DNA from: Streptomyces coryli
GTDB lineage: Bacteria > Actinomycetota > Actinomycetes > Streptomycetales > Streptomycetaceae
Length of the DNA stretch: 57,495 nt
Direction: 5' to 3'
Assembly: GCF_011044975.1 (NCBI RefSeq)
Contig: NZ_JAAKZV010000023.1
Location: 1 to 57,495 of the forward strand
The number at the start of each line of letters is the position of its first letter. Position 1 is the first letter of the stretch. Both the position numbers and the translations under genes were made by a program. This document shows, piece after piece, positions 18,250-32,119 of this stretch. The notes under the pieces were generated by a model. The model ran no database searches. It was not told the origin of the DNA and saw only the letters and a program-made list of their open reading frames with translations.

Positions 18250-19128
18250 ATGGAGCTCGGTCTCGTCGGCCTCGGCAAGATGGGCGGCAATATGCGCGAG
18301 CGCATTCGCCGCGCAGGCCACACCGTCATCGGATACGACCGGAACCCGGAGCTCGCCGACGTATCCAGCCTCAAGGAGCTGGTGGAGCGGCTCGAGGGGC
18401 CGCGCGTCGTGTGGGTGATGGTGCCGGCGGGTGCCGCCACGCAGTCGACCGTCGATGAGCTGGGCGAGCTGCTGCAGCCCGGCGACGTGGTCGTCGACGG
18501 CGGCAATTCGCGCTGGACCGACGACGAGAAGCATGCGGAGGAGCTGGCCGCCAAGGGCATCGGCTTCGTCGACTGCGGCGTCTCGGGCGGCGTGTGGGGC
18601 CTGGAGAACGGCTATGCGCTGATGTACGGCGGGGACGCCGAGAATGTCGCCAAGGTGCAGCCCATCTTCGATGCGCTGAAGCCCGAGGGCGAGTTCGGCA
18701 GCGTGCACGCCGGCAAGGTCGGCGCGGGGCACTTCGCCAAGATGGTTCACAACGGCATCGAGTACGCGATGATGCAGGCCTTCGCCGAGGGCTGGGAGCT
18801 GCTCGAGGCCGCGGACTCGGTCACCGACGTGCGCGAGATCTTCCGCTCCTGGCAGGAGGGCACGGTCATCCGTTCCTGGCTGCTGGACCTGGCGGTCCGG
18901 GCGCTGGACGACGACGAGCACCTGGAGAAGCTGCGCGGCTTCGCGCAGGACTCCGGCGAGGGCCGCTGGACCGTGGAGGCCGCGATCGACCACGCGGTGC
19001 CGCTGCCCGCGATCACCGCGTCGCTGTTCGCCCGCTTCGCCTCGCGGCAGGACGACTCGCCGCAGATGAAGATGATCGCCGCGCTGCGGAACCAGTTCGG
19101 CGGTCACGCCGTGGAGAGCAAGAAGTAG
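18250..19128 (+). CDS. gnd: 6-phosphogluconate dehydrogenase (decarboxylating), short NAD-type
   Basis: A 292-residue oxidoreductase making ribulose 5-phosphate from 6-phosphogluconate. The N terminus [12 protein letters not shown] is the dinucleotide-binding Rossmann motif; [30 protein letters not shown] and [18 protein letters not shown] are substrate and catalytic motifs. The length is that of the short class (about 300 rather than 470 residues). ATG at 18250. Its place between dnaN and recF is characteristic of Streptomyces. Confidence 0.93.
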   Translation: MELGLVGLGKMGGNMRERIRRAGHTVIGYDRNPELADVSSLKELVERLEGPRVVWVMVPAGAATQSTVDELGELLQPGDVVVDGGNSRWTDDEKHAEELAAKGIGFVDCGVSGGVWGLENGYALMYGGDAENVAKVQPIFDALKPEGEFGSVHAGKVGAGHFAKMVHNGIEYAMMQAFAEGWELLEAADSVTDVREIFRSWQEGTVIRSWLLDLAVRALDDDEHLEKLRGFAQDSGEGRWTVEAAIDHAVPLPAITASLFARFASRQDDSPQMKMIAALRNQFGGHAVESKK

Positions 19129-19168
19129 CAGTTCAGGAGCAGTAGCAGGGGGAGGTCCGCGCAGCCGT

Positions 19169-20299
19169 ATGCACGTCACGCATCTGTCGCTCGCCGACTT
19201 CCGTTCGTACGCCCGGGCCGAGGTCCCTCTCGACCCGGGCGTGACGGCTTTCGTGGGCCCGAACGGCCAGGGGAAGACGAATCTGGTCGAGGCGGTCGGC
19301 TATCTGGCGACGCTGGGCAGCCACCGGGTGTCCTCCGACGCCCCGCTGGTGCGGATGGGCGCCGAGCGGGCGGTGATCCGGGCGGCGGTGACGCAGGGCG
19401 AGCGCTCCCAGCTGGTGGAGCTGGAGCTGAACCCCGGCAAGGCGAACCGGGCCAGGCTGAACAGATCGTCGCAGGTCAGGCCGCGCGAGGTGCTCGGTGT
19501 CGTACGGACGGTGCTGTTCGCGCCCGAGGACCTGGCGCTCGTCAAAGGCGATCCGGGTGAGCGGCGGCGCTTCCTGGACGAGCTGATCACTGCGCGGTCG
19601 CCGCGAATGGCGGGGGTGCGCAGCGATTACGAGCGGGTGCTCAAGCAGCGGAACACGCTGCTGAAGACGGCGGCGATGGCGCGCAGGCACGGCGGCCGGC
19701 AGATGGATCTGTCCACGTTGGACGTCTGGGATCAGCATCTGGCGCGGGCGGGCGCGGAGTTGCTCGCGCAGCGCCTGGATCTGGTCGGTTCGGTGCAGCC
19801 TCTTGCCGACAAGGCGTACGAGCAACTGGCCCCGGGCGGCGGTCCGGTGGCGCTGGAGTACCGGTCGTCGGTGGGCGAGGCGCTCGCCGCGGCGTCGACC
19901 CGGGAGGAGCTGTGCGAGCTGCTGCTGCGGGCGATGGCGGAGGCCCGTAAGCAGGAGATCGAGCGTGGGGTGACGCTGGTCGGGCCGCACCGGGACGATC
20001 TGGTGCTGAAGCTGGGGCAGCTGCCCGCGAAGGGCTATGCGTCGCACGGCGAGTCGTGGTCGTACGCGCTGGCGCTGCGGCTGGCGTCGTACGAGCTGCT
20101 GAGCGCGGAGGGTGCGGAGCCGGTGCTGGTGCTGGACGACGTGTTCGCGGAGCTGGATGTGCGGCGCCGGGAGCGGCTGGCGGAGCTGGTGGCGCCGGGC
20201 GAGCAGGTGCTGGTGACGGCGGCGGTGGACGAGGATGTGCCCGGTGTGCTGAGCGGGACGCGGTTCGCGGTGGCGGACGGGGCGGTGGAGCGCGTATGA
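19169..20299 (+). CDS. recF: DNA replication and repair protein RecF
   Basis: A 376-residue SMC-like ATPase that helps load RecA at gaps. Walker A is [20 protein letters not shown] near the N terminus; Walker B is [12 protein letters not shown] near the C terminus, preceded by a signature region ([12 protein letters not shown]). ATG at 19169, preceded by AGGGGGAGG at 19147-19155. The stop overlaps the next start (ATGA). Confidence 0.96.
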   Translation: MHVTHLSLADFRSYARAEVPLDPGVTAFVGPNGQGKTNLVEAVGYLATLGSHRVSSDAPLVRMGAERAVIRAAVTQGERSQLVELELNPGKANRARLNRSSQVRPREVLGVVRTVLFAPEDLALVKGDPGERRRFLDELITARSPRMAGVRSDYERVLKQRNTLLKTAAMARRHGGRQMDLSTLDVWDQHLARAGAELLAQRLDLVGSVQPLADKAYEQLAPGGGPVALEYRSSVGEALAAASTREELCELLLRAMAEARKQEIERGVTLVGPHRDDLVLKLGQLPAKGYASHGESWSYALALRLASYELLSAEGAEPVLVLDDVFAELDVRRRERLAELVAPGEQVLVTAAVDEDVPGVLSGTRFAVADGAVERV

Positions 20300-20859
20300 C
20301 CGACGGTCCCGGCCCCGAAGAGACGTCGCAGCCTGCGGAAGCGCCCAAGACCCCCGAGCCCTCCGGCGTCGACCTCGCCCGGGTGGCGCTGCGCGCCGCC
20401 AAGGAGCAGGCACGCGCCCGGGGTGCGGCCGCGCAGCAGAAGCGGCAGGCGCGCCGCGGTGGCGGGCTGCGGTCCGGGGCGCGGGCGGACGGGCGGGACC
20501 CGCTGTCGTTCGGCGCGGCGGTGAGCCGGCTGATCACCGAGCGCGGCTGGGAGGCGCCGGCCGCGGTGGGCGGCGTGATGGGGCGCTGGCCGCAGCTCGT
20601 CGGACCGGAGGTGGCGCAGCACTGCGCGCCCGAGCGGTACGACGAGGAGGAGCGGGTGCTGGTGGTGCGCTGCGACTCGACGGCGTGGGCGACGCAGATG
20701 CGGCTGCTGGCGCCGCAGTTCGTGGCCCGGTTGAACCAGGAGCTGGGCCAGGGGACGGTCACGTTCATCAAGGTGCAGGGGCCGGGCGGTCCACCGCAGC
20801 GGTACGGCGGCCGGCTGCGGGCGCCGGGCAGCCAGGGGCCCGGGGACACGTACGGATGA
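20296..20859 (+). CDS. DUF721 (DciA-like) protein
   Basis: A 187-residue protein. The C-terminal half ([28 protein letters not shown]) is the DUF721/DciA domain, which in other bacteria loads or recruits the replicative helicase. The N-terminal half is charged and Ala-rich, probably disordered. ATG 20296 overlaps the recF stop by 4 nt, so the two are probably translationally coupled. The position recF-DUF721-gyrB is conserved in actinobacteria. Confidence 0.88.
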   Translation: MTDGPGPEETSQPAEAPKTPEPSGVDLARVALRAAKEQARARGAAAQQKRQARRGGGLRSGARADGRDPLSFGAAVSRLITERGWEAPAAVGGVMGRWPQLVGPEVAQHCAPERYDEEERVLVVRCDSTAWATQMRLLAPQFVARLNQELGQGTVTFIKVQGPGGPPQRYGGRLRAPGSQGPGDTYG

Positions 20860-23196
<2,337 letters not shown>

Positions 23197-23244
23197 GTCG
23201 GCCGCTCAAGGCCTTACGAACCAGACAAGGACTGAAGACCAGCG

Positions 23245-25866
<2,622 letters not shown>

Positions 25867-25885
25867 GGCGTAAAGGGAGTACGAC

Positions 25886-26656
25886 GTGAGTGGAGCCACC
25901 GGCGCCGGCAGAAGCCAGGCGGGGACGGAGAGCGGTCAGAGGGGTGCCTCGGCCGAGTCCTCGAAGCCGCCGCAGCAGGAGGCCAGTGGCTCCGCTTCGT
26001 CCAAGGGTCAGGGGGGCACCGTGACCGATACCCGCGAGCACGATTCCGCGCAGGGGGGCGAGCAGGGGGCGTACGAGTCCGCGCCCGCCTCCGGCGCCGG
26101 GCCGCTGCCGCCCGCACCGCCGGCGGCTGCGCCGCAGCCCACGTCGCCGCACCACCCGCCGCAGGCGTACGCGCCGCCCGGCGGGGGTGGCACCGGCGGC
26201 GGTGGCACCGCGACGCGGACCCGCAGCGGCCGTCGTACGGAGCAGGCCACGCGGCGCTCGCGCACCGGGGCCCGTACGGTGCCGCGGACGCGCAAGGCGC
26301 GGCTCAGGGTCGCCAAGGCCGACCCGTGGTCGGTGATGAAGGTCAGCTTCCTGTTGTCCATCGCGCTCGGGCTGTGCACGATCGTGGCGGTCGCGGTGCT
26401 GTGGATGGTGCTGGACGCGATGGGCGTCTTCTCCACGGTGGGCGCGACCCTCGCGGAGGCGACCGGCTCGGAGGGCTCGACCGGCTTCGATCTGGAGTCG
26501 TTCCTGTCGCTGCCGCGGGTGCTGCTCTTCACGGCTGTGATCGCGGTGATCGATGTGGTGCTCGCCACCGCCCTCGCGACGCTCGGGGCCTTCATCTACA
26601 ACCTCTCCGCCGGGTTCGTGGGCGGCGTCGAGGTGACCCTGGCGGAGGACGAGTAG
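25886..26656 (+). CDS. DUF3566 membrane protein
   Basis: A 256-residue protein. The first ~140 residues are low-complexity Ser/Gly/Pro/Gln-rich and probably disordered. The C-terminal DUF3566 domain begins at RKARLRVAKADPWSVMK and has two membrane segments (about 154-176 and 211-235). GTG start at 25886, 19 nt after gyrA, so probably co-transcribed. DUF3566 proteins next to gyrA are common in actinobacteria. Function is not established. Confidence 0.88.
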   Translation: MSGATGAGRSQAGTESGQRGASAESSKPPQQEASGSASSKGQGGTVTDTREHDSAQGGEQGAYESAPASGAGPLPPAPPAAAPQPTSPHHPPQAYAPPGGGGTGGGGTATRTRSGRRTEQATRRSRTGARTVPRTRKARLRVAKADPWSVMKVSFLLSIALGLCTIVAVAVLWMVLDAMGVFSTVGATLAEATGSEGSTGFDLESFLSLPRVLLFTAVIAVIDVVLATALATLGAFIYNLSAGFVGGVEVTLAEDE

Positions 26657-26686
26657 TCGCGCTGCTCAGGGCCGCGGGAACCGATT

Positions 26687-26715
26687 TTGGGCATGGGGGC
26701 TTCGTGCGCTAATCT
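26687..26715 (+). promoter_or_regulatory. tRNA-Ile promoter
   Basis: TTGGGC (26687-26692), a 17-bp spacer and TAATCT (26710-26715) lie 15 nt before the tRNA. The same TAATCT occurs upstream of the tRNA-Leu gene. Confidence 0.6.
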
Positions 26716-26729
26716 TCAGGGGTCAGCCC

Positions 26730-26803
26730 GCGGGTATAGCTCAGACGGTTAGAGCGCATCCCTGATAAGGATGAGGCCCCAGGTTCAAGTCCTGGTACCC
26801 GCA
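26730..26803 (+). tRNA. tRNA-Ile (GAT anticodon)
   Basis: A 74-nt cloverleaf: acceptor GCGGGTA/TACCCGC, D arm GCTC/GAGC, anticodon stem CATCC/GGATG with loop CTGATAA (anticodon GAT), T arm CCAGG/CCTGG with loop TTCAAGT, discriminator A. CCA is not encoded. Confidence 0.97.
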
Positions 26804-26816
26804 CAGACACCTTCAG

Positions 26817-26845
26817 CCCCCGGTCCCATGGGACCGGGGGTTTTT
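26817..26845 (+). terminator. tRNA-Ile terminator
   Basis: Perfect 11-bp arms around a 2-nt loop (26817-26840) followed by TTTTT, a canonical intrinsic terminator. Confidence 0.9.
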
Positions 26846-26913
26846 GGCTTCCGGCGCTGTGTATCATCGGGCTCCAGAAGGTCCCAACGTCTATTGAAGG
26901 ACGAGGTAGCGCA

Positions 26914-27048
26914 GTGAAGAAGCTGCTCCTGATCGCACTGGCCGCCGTGGGCGGGCTCCTCGTGTACCGCCAGGTCCAGGCGGACCGCGCCGAGCAGGAT
27001 CTGTGGACGGAGGCGACCGACTCCGTGCCGTCCGGCTCCGGCGTCTGA
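26914..27048 (+). CDS. DLW-39 family small protein
   Basis: A 44-residue protein. GTG at 26914 is preceded by GAAGGACGAGG. It begins MKKLLLIALAAVGGLLVYRQ, a membrane anchor, and contains the family motif DLWTEATD. DLW-39 proteins are very short actinobacterial proteins often found near gyrA and tRNA-Ile; their role is unknown. The Val-terminated end (SGSGV) and the terminator just downstream support a monocistronic gene. Confidence 0.85.
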   Translation: MKKLLLIALAAVGGLLVYRQVQADRAEQDLWTEATDSVPSGSGV

Positions 27049-27075
27049 GCGAGGACACCAGAACACCAGAACACC

Positions 27076-27117
27076 GACAGGGCCCCGGTCCCGCCCAGCG
27101 GCGGCCGGGGCCCTGTC
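27076..27117 (+). terminator. Terminator after DLW-39
   Basis: Perfect 13-bp arms (27076-27088 and 27105-27117) without a T tract. Confidence 0.75.
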
Positions 27118-27243
27118 GTGCGCCCGCTGTTTCCGTACCGTGACGCAAAGCCGCTGGAATTTGCTACTGCACACGCCCTAGGGTGCTGCGTATGCCACGC
27201 GGCGGTAGCCGCATATGGATGCAGACGAGGGGGACGGCAGCTC

Positions 27244-29238
27244 GTGCGATGCAGGTGCCGCATCTTTTTGCGCCAGACGATCAGCGGACGCACAACGCTC
27301 AGGTGCTCACCACCACGCCGCCGCGGTGCGGCCGCGCTGATCGCGGGCACGATCGTCGGGTTGCTGGCCGGGCCGCTGCCCGCCGCCGGCGCCGCGGCGC
27401 CCGCGGCCGACGGGCCGAAGGCCGACGGGAACAGCTCCATGGTGATGGTCCTGGACTCCTCCGGCTCGATGAAGGAACGCGACGGCTCCGGCGGCACCCG
27501 CATGGACTCGGCCCGCAAAGCCGTCGGCTCGGTGGTGGACAGCCTGCCGGACGCGTACCCGACCGGGCTGCGCGTCTACGGTGCCGACAAGCCGAAGGGC
27601 TGCACCGACACCCGGCTGGCCAAGCCGGTCCAGCCACTCGACCGCGACGGCATCAAGCAGGCCGTAGCGGGCGTGAAGCCCAAGGGCGACACCCCCATCG
27701 GCTACTCGCTGCAGCAGGCCGCGAAGGACCTCCCCGAGCCCAAGGCCGGTGCGCTGGGCCACCGTTCGATCGTGCTGATCTCCGACGGCGAGTCCAACTG
27801 CGCCCCCGACCCCTGCAAGGTCGCCGCCCAGCTCGGCAAGAAGGGCATCGACCTGCGCATCGACACCATCGGCTTCCAGGTGCGCGGCAAGGCCAAACGG
27901 CAGCTGGAGTGCATCGCCGAGCAGGGCCACGGCTCGTACTACGACGCCCCGGACGCGGCCGCGCTCGCCCGCCAGCTGGAGCGCGCCGGGCGGCTGTCCG
28001 CGGACGGCTACCGCTTCAAGGGCAAGCAGATCACCGGGTCGCTGCGGCCGAAGGGCGCCACCGGCATCCAGCCGGGGCAGTACCTGGACTCGATCGGGCC
28101 GGGCGAGAAGAAGTACTACACGGCCGAGCTGGACGCGAAGACGGCGGCGGACTTCGCGGTGACGGCGGTGCCGCAGCCGGGCGTGAAGACCGGCATGTCC
28201 GACGGCCTGGACGTCGAGCTGACCACGGCCGACGACTACGCCTTCCCGTGCGATGCCCCCAACGGGAATGTGGGCTTCCCCGGCATGGAAGGTGCCACGC
28301 CGATCACCGCGGCCGCGAGCCGCATCCCGACCGAGGACGGCGACGGCAGCTGCGACAAGGCCGGCACCTACCTGCTCAAGGTGGAGCGCGAGACCGAGGC
28401 GGAGTCCAGCCAGTCCCGCTGGCCGATCGAGCTCGTCTACAGCACCGAGGGCCCGCTGAAGAAGGGCATCACCCCGGCCCAGTCCGAGACGGAGTACGGA
28501 GCCTGGGGCCCGGAGGGCGCCAGGCTGCCGACGGGTCAGCCGAAGACGGTGGCCGGGGGCACCGGCTTCAACGACGCGACTGCCATCGAGAGCGGCGTCT
28601 GGAAGGACAAGGTGCTGCCGGGCCAGACCCGCTACTACAAGGTGCCGGTCGGCTGGGGCCAGCAGCTGCGCTACAAGGCGGAATTCGCCAATGAGCCGAC
28701 CGTCGACGAGCGTCCCGTCGCGTCGAGCTTCGTGCACACCGACGCGTACTCGCCGCGCCGGGTGCCGGTCAAGGACTCCGAGTTCGACGACCACAGCGAC
28801 TACAGCGCAGAGCCGGCCGCGGTCGACTTCGGCACCGTGCCGGTGAGCTGGACCAACCGCTGGGAGGACTCCGACGGCGCCGTGCAGCCGGTCCGGATGA
28901 AGGGCGACTACTACCTCGCCGTCACCCTCGGCCCGAAGGCCGCGGAGTTCGCCAAGAACACCGCCATCGGCGTGGTCCTGCGCGTGGAGACCGCGGGCAA
29001 GGCCAAGGCCGGCCCGCAGCACAACGCGCCCGCGCTGAAGGCACAGGACGACAACGACGCCGGGACCCGCGCGGACAGCGAGGGCTCCGATGGGACAGGA
29101 TTGTCCCTCCCGCTTCTCGCGGGCATCGCGGGCGGCGCGCTGCTGGTGGCCGCGGCGGTGGCGTTCATCGTCGTACGGACACGGCGCGGCGCGAGCGGCA
29201 GCGGGAACGGGACCGTACCGACGAGGGGTGAGTGGTGA
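27244..29238 (+). CDS. Secreted VWA-domain protein with C-terminal membrane anchor
   Basis: A 664-residue protein. GTG 27244 was chosen for its GAGGGGGA ribosome-binding site; upstream sequence is not coding-like. An Arg-rich start and a hydrophobic stretch ending PLPAAGAAAP form a signal peptide. The VWA domain (~65-250) has the metal-binding DSSGS at 71-75 and a second motif ISDGES. Two beta-rich modules follow. The second contains PGQTRYYKVPVGWGQQ, shared with the next two genes. A C-terminal membrane segment (~620-644) and a short basic tail anchor the protein, so the modules should face outward. Each module resembles pre-peptidase C-terminal domains (PG-x-x-YY). Ligand unknown. It is the first gene of a three-gene operon. 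Confidence 0.85.
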   Translation: MRCRCRIFLRQTISGRTTLRCSPPRRRGAAALIAGTIVGLLAGPLPAAGAAAPAADGPKADGNSSMVMVLDSSGSMKERDGSGGTRMDSARKAVGSVVDSLPDAYPTGLRVYGADKPKGCTDTRLAKPVQPLDRDGIKQAVAGVKPKGDTPIGYSLQQAAKDLPEPKAGALGHRSIVLISDGESNCAPDPCKVAAQLGKKGIDLRIDTIGFQVRGKAKRQLECIAEQGHGSYYDAPDAAALARQLERAGRLSADGYRFKGKQITGSLRPKGATGIQPGQYLDSIGPGEKKYYTAELDAKTAADFAVTAVPQPGVKTGMSDGLDVELTTADDYAFPCDAPNGNVGFPGMEGATPITAAASRIPTEDGDGSCDKAGTYLLKVERETEAESSQSRWPIELVYSTEGPLKKGITPAQSETEYGAWGPEGARLPTGQPKTVAGGTGFNDATAIESGVWKDKVLPGQTRYYKVPVGWGQQLRYKAEFANEPTVDERPVASSFVHTDAYSPRRVPVKDSEFDDHSDYSAEPAAVDFGTVPVSWTNRWEDSDGAVQPVRMKGDYYLAVTLGPKAAEFAKNTAIGVVLRVETAGKAKAGPQHNAPALKAQDDNDAGTRADSEGSDGTGLSLPLLAGIAGGALLVAAAVAFIVVRTRRGASGSGNGTVPTRGEW

Positions 29239-30614
29239 TGGGCGGCAGGATGCGCACGGCGGTGGCGGCGGGCGCCGCGACCGGGGTGCTGGGTGCGCTG
29301 CTGGCGCTGCCGCTCTCGCCGGCGGCGGCCCAGGGCGGCGGGCAGGACCCGCAGCCGTACAAGATCGACCCGTCCGCGAAGGCGGTCAAGGGCGCGAGCA
29401 GCAGCGCGGACGGGCCGCGGCTGGCCGCCGGGCAGGTCTACAAGGACTCGCTCAAGGCCGGGGACGAGAAGTACTACCAGGTGAAGCTGGACTCGAAGTC
29501 CACCGCGCACGTCTCGGCGACGGCCGCGCCGAAGCCCGGGTCCAAGACCGGGCAGATGGACGGCTTCAGCATCGCGCTCACCTCCACCGCGGGGGACGAG
29601 TGCGGCGACCAGGAGCTCACCTTCCGCAGCGAGAATTCCCGGGTGCTGAGCGGCGAGGCCCTGCGCCCGCTGCCCGAGGACATCGGCGAATGCAATGCCG
29701 CGGGCATCTACTACGTGGTGGTCAAGCGGCAGAGCCAGGGCACCTCGGACCAGTCGGCGTGGCCGCTGGAGCTGCAGCTGCGCAACGAGCCCGCACTCAA
29801 GGTCCACAAGGGGAACAAGGCCCCCGACTACACGGACCTGGACGAGCAGAACCCGCCGGCCCCGCCCGGCGGCAAGGCCAAGCCGGTCACCGGCGGGCTC
29901 GGCTTCACCGACGCGGGCAGCATGGGCGCCGGCGTGTGGCGGGACGAGATCGTGCCGGGCGAGACCCGCTACTACCGGATGCCGGTGGACTGGGGGCAGC
30001 AGCCGTACTCCGCGGTGGAATTCGGCAACGCGAAGTCCGGTGACTCCACGGACGACGACATCAACAAGGCCTACGACGGCGCCATGGTGCGCATGTACGG
30101 CCCCGGGCGCGCGTCGTTCGCCAACGAGTCGGCGTGGTTCAGCGGCATCAAGCCGACGTCGCTGACCGTGTTCGGGCCGCCGGTGAAGTACGAGAACCGC
30201 TACGACATCGCCACCGACTACGGCCCGGTGTCGATCGCCGGCTGGTACTACGTCGCCGTGACGGTGTCCCCGGAGCTGGGCGGCAAGCTCAAGAAGCCGG
30301 TCCCGGTGACCCTGCGCAACACGATCAAGGGTGAGCCGGCGGCCGCCCCCGGCTACCGCGGCGACCTCGCCGCGGCCGGATTCGGCGTCAGTGACGCGGA
30401 CCGGGAGGCGGCGGAGACCGGGAAGTCCGGGGAGGCGGCCGAGGAGAGCGACGGCAAGATGACCATCGCGTACGTGGGCATCGGTGCCGGTGTGGTGCTG
30501 CTGGGCGGGCTCGGGGTGTGGATGCTCGTCGCCCGGCGCAAGCCCGCGGCTGCGGGTGCGGGTGCGGCATCGCAGCAGCAGGGCTTCGGGCAGCCGCAGA
30601 ACTGGCAGCAGTAG
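29238..30614 (+). CDS. Secreted, membrane-anchored paralogue A of the VWA operon
   Basis: A 458-residue protein of unknown function. ATG 29238 overlaps the preceding stop (TGATG), with GAGGGGTGAG before it; two in-frame GTGs just upstream are alternatives. The signal peptide ends near SPAAAQGG. Two beta-rich PPC-like modules follow. The first has GDEKYYQVKL and a Cys pair (DECGDQ, IGECNA); the second has PGETRYYRMPVDWGQQ. A membrane segment (~408-432) and a Gln-rich tail follow. No VWA domain and no LPxTG or LAxTG sorting signal is present. It is closely similar to the next gene, so it arose by tandem duplication. Confidence 0.8.
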   Translation: MGGRMRTAVAAGAATGVLGALLALPLSPAAAQGGGQDPQPYKIDPSAKAVKGASSSADGPRLAAGQVYKDSLKAGDEKYYQVKLDSKSTAHVSATAAPKPGSKTGQMDGFSIALTSTAGDECGDQELTFRSENSRVLSGEALRPLPEDIGECNAAGIYYVVVKRQSQGTSDQSAWPLELQLRNEPALKVHKGNKAPDYTDLDEQNPPAPPGGKAKPVTGGLGFTDAGSMGAGVWRDEIVPGETRYYRMPVDWGQQPYSAVEFGNAKSGDSTDDDINKAYDGAMVRMYGPGRASFANESAWFSGIKPTSLTVFGPPVKYENRYDIATDYGPVSIAGWYYVAVTVSPELGGKLKKPVPVTLRNTIKGEPAAAPGYRGDLAAAGFGVSDADREAAETGKSGEAAEESDGKMTIAYVGIGAGVVLLGGLGVWMLVARRKPAAAGAGAASQQQGFGQPQNWQQ

Positions 30615-30644
30615 CGCGCGCGACGTATCTCAGGAGGGGTGAAG

Positions 30645-32030
30645 GTGCACGGCAGGATCCGGGCGGCGGTTGCCGCGGTGGGGGCGCTGGGGCTGCTGGC
30701 CGCGGTGCCGGCGGCGGCGTCGGCGCAGGGCGGGGCCGGGGAGCCGGAGCCGTACGAGATGGACTCGTCGGCGAAGGCGGTCAAGGGCGCGAGCAGCAGC
30801 GCGGACGGGCCGCGGCTGGCGGCCGGGCAGGCGTACAAGGACGCGCTGAAGCCGGGCGACAAGAAGTACTACACGGTGAAGCTGGGCTCGAAGACGACCG
30901 GCCATGTGTCGGCGTTCATCGGGCCGAAGCCGGGCATCAAGACCGATCCGGACGACAGCTTCGACATCACGTTGAGCAGCACTGGCGGTGACGAGTGCGA
31001 CGCGGCCGAGTTCACGGTCAGCGCCGAGAACGGCTACGTCCTCGGCGGCGCCGTGCAGCGCAAGCTCGAGGAGTACGGGGAGTGCAACGCGGCCGGCGTC
31101 TACAACGTGCTGGTGACGCGGGACAGTGCGGGCACCTCGGACCCGGCTGCCTGGCCGCTCGAGCTGAAGTTCATGGAGGAGCCCGCCCTCAAGGGCAAGT
31201 CCCCGAGCGAGGGCCCCGACTATTCCGAGTTCGACGAGGAGGACGCCCCCACCCCGCCCTCCGGCACCGCGAAGAAGATCGACGGCGGGCTCGGCTTCGG
31301 CGACGCCACCGGGATGTCCGCCGGCGTGTGGCAGGACGAGATCGTCCCCGGTGAGACGCGCTTCTACCGGATGCCGGTGGACTGGGGCCAGCAGCCCTTC
31401 GTCACCGCCGAGTTCGGCGGCTCCGGCGGTGGCGACACCGTGGAGGAGGTCAGCGACGGCGCCGGGGTGCGGATCTACGGGCCGCAGCGCGGGCTGGTGT
31501 GGAAGAGCTGGGACTCCTACAGCGGCGCGGAGCCCGCGGCGGCGACGGCCGTCGCTCCGCCGGTGCGATACGAGAACCGCTACGACGACATCAGCGAGCT
31601 CTACCACGCGTCGGCCGCCGGCTGGTACTACGTCGCCGTCACCGTCGACGCGGCCGTCGGCGAGAACGTGAAGAAGCCGGTCACGGTCACGCTGCGGAAC
31701 ACCATCAAGGGCGAGCCCAAGTCGGCGCCCGCGTACAACGGCGACCTGGCGAAGGCGGGCTTCGGGGTCACCGACGCGGACCGGGAGGCGGCGGAGAAGG
31801 GGCAGTCCGAGGCCGCCGCCGAAGCGAGCGACAGCAAGATGACGGTGGCGTACGTGGGCATCGGCGCCGGCGTGGTGCTGCTTGCCGCGCTGGGGGCGTG
31901 GATGCTGCTGGCCCGGCGGCGCGGGCCCGTACCGGCGCAGGTGCAGCCGCAGCCGTATCCCCAGGCCCAGCCCCAGCCGCACACCCAGCCGCAGGACCAG
32001 ACCTTCGGGCCGCCGCAGAGCTGGCAGTGA
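30645..32030 (+). CDS. Secreted, membrane-anchored paralogue B of the VWA operon
   Basis: A 461-residue protein. GTG 30645 is preceded by AGGAGGGG at the right distance (an in-frame GTG at 30639 overlaps that site). It has the same layout as paralogue A: signal peptide (AAASAQGG), a first module with GDKKYYTVKL and Cys in DECDAA and YGECNA, a second module with PGETRFYRMPVDWGQQ, a membrane segment (~399-422) and a Pro/Gln tail. The segment KAVKGASSSADGPRLAAGQ is identical in paralogues A and B, indicating recent duplication or gene conversion. Function unknown. Confidence 0.8.
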   Translation: MHGRIRAAVAAVGALGLLAAVPAAASAQGGAGEPEPYEMDSSAKAVKGASSSADGPRLAAGQAYKDALKPGDKKYYTVKLGSKTTGHVSAFIGPKPGIKTDPDDSFDITLSSTGGDECDAAEFTVSAENGYVLGGAVQRKLEEYGECNAAGVYNVLVTRDSAGTSDPAAWPLELKFMEEPALKGKSPSEGPDYSEFDEEDAPTPPSGTAKKIDGGLGFGDATGMSAGVWQDEIVPGETRFYRMPVDWGQQPFVTAEFGGSGGGDTVEEVSDGAGVRIYGPQRGLVWKSWDSYSGAEPAAATAVAPPVRYENRYDDISELYHASAAGWYYVAVTVDAAVGENVKKPVTVTLRNTIKGEPKSAPAYNGDLAKAGFGVTDADREAAEKGQSEAAAEASDSKMTVAYVGIGAGVVLLAALGAWMLLARRRGPVPAQVQPQPYPQAQPQPHTQPQDQTFGPPQSWQ

Positions 32031-32048
32031 CACGGCACTGAGACGGCA

Positions 32049-32083
32049 GCAGGGCCCGGCGGGAGCTTCCCGCCGGGCCCTGC
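32049..32083. terminator. Bidirectional terminator between paralogue B and the kinase
   Basis: Perfect 16-bp arms (32049-32064 and 32068-32083) with a 3-nt loop lie between convergent genes. Confidence 0.82.
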
Positions 32084-32119
32084 GTCGCTTCCGTCGTTTC
32101 GTCGGCTACGGAGCCGTGC

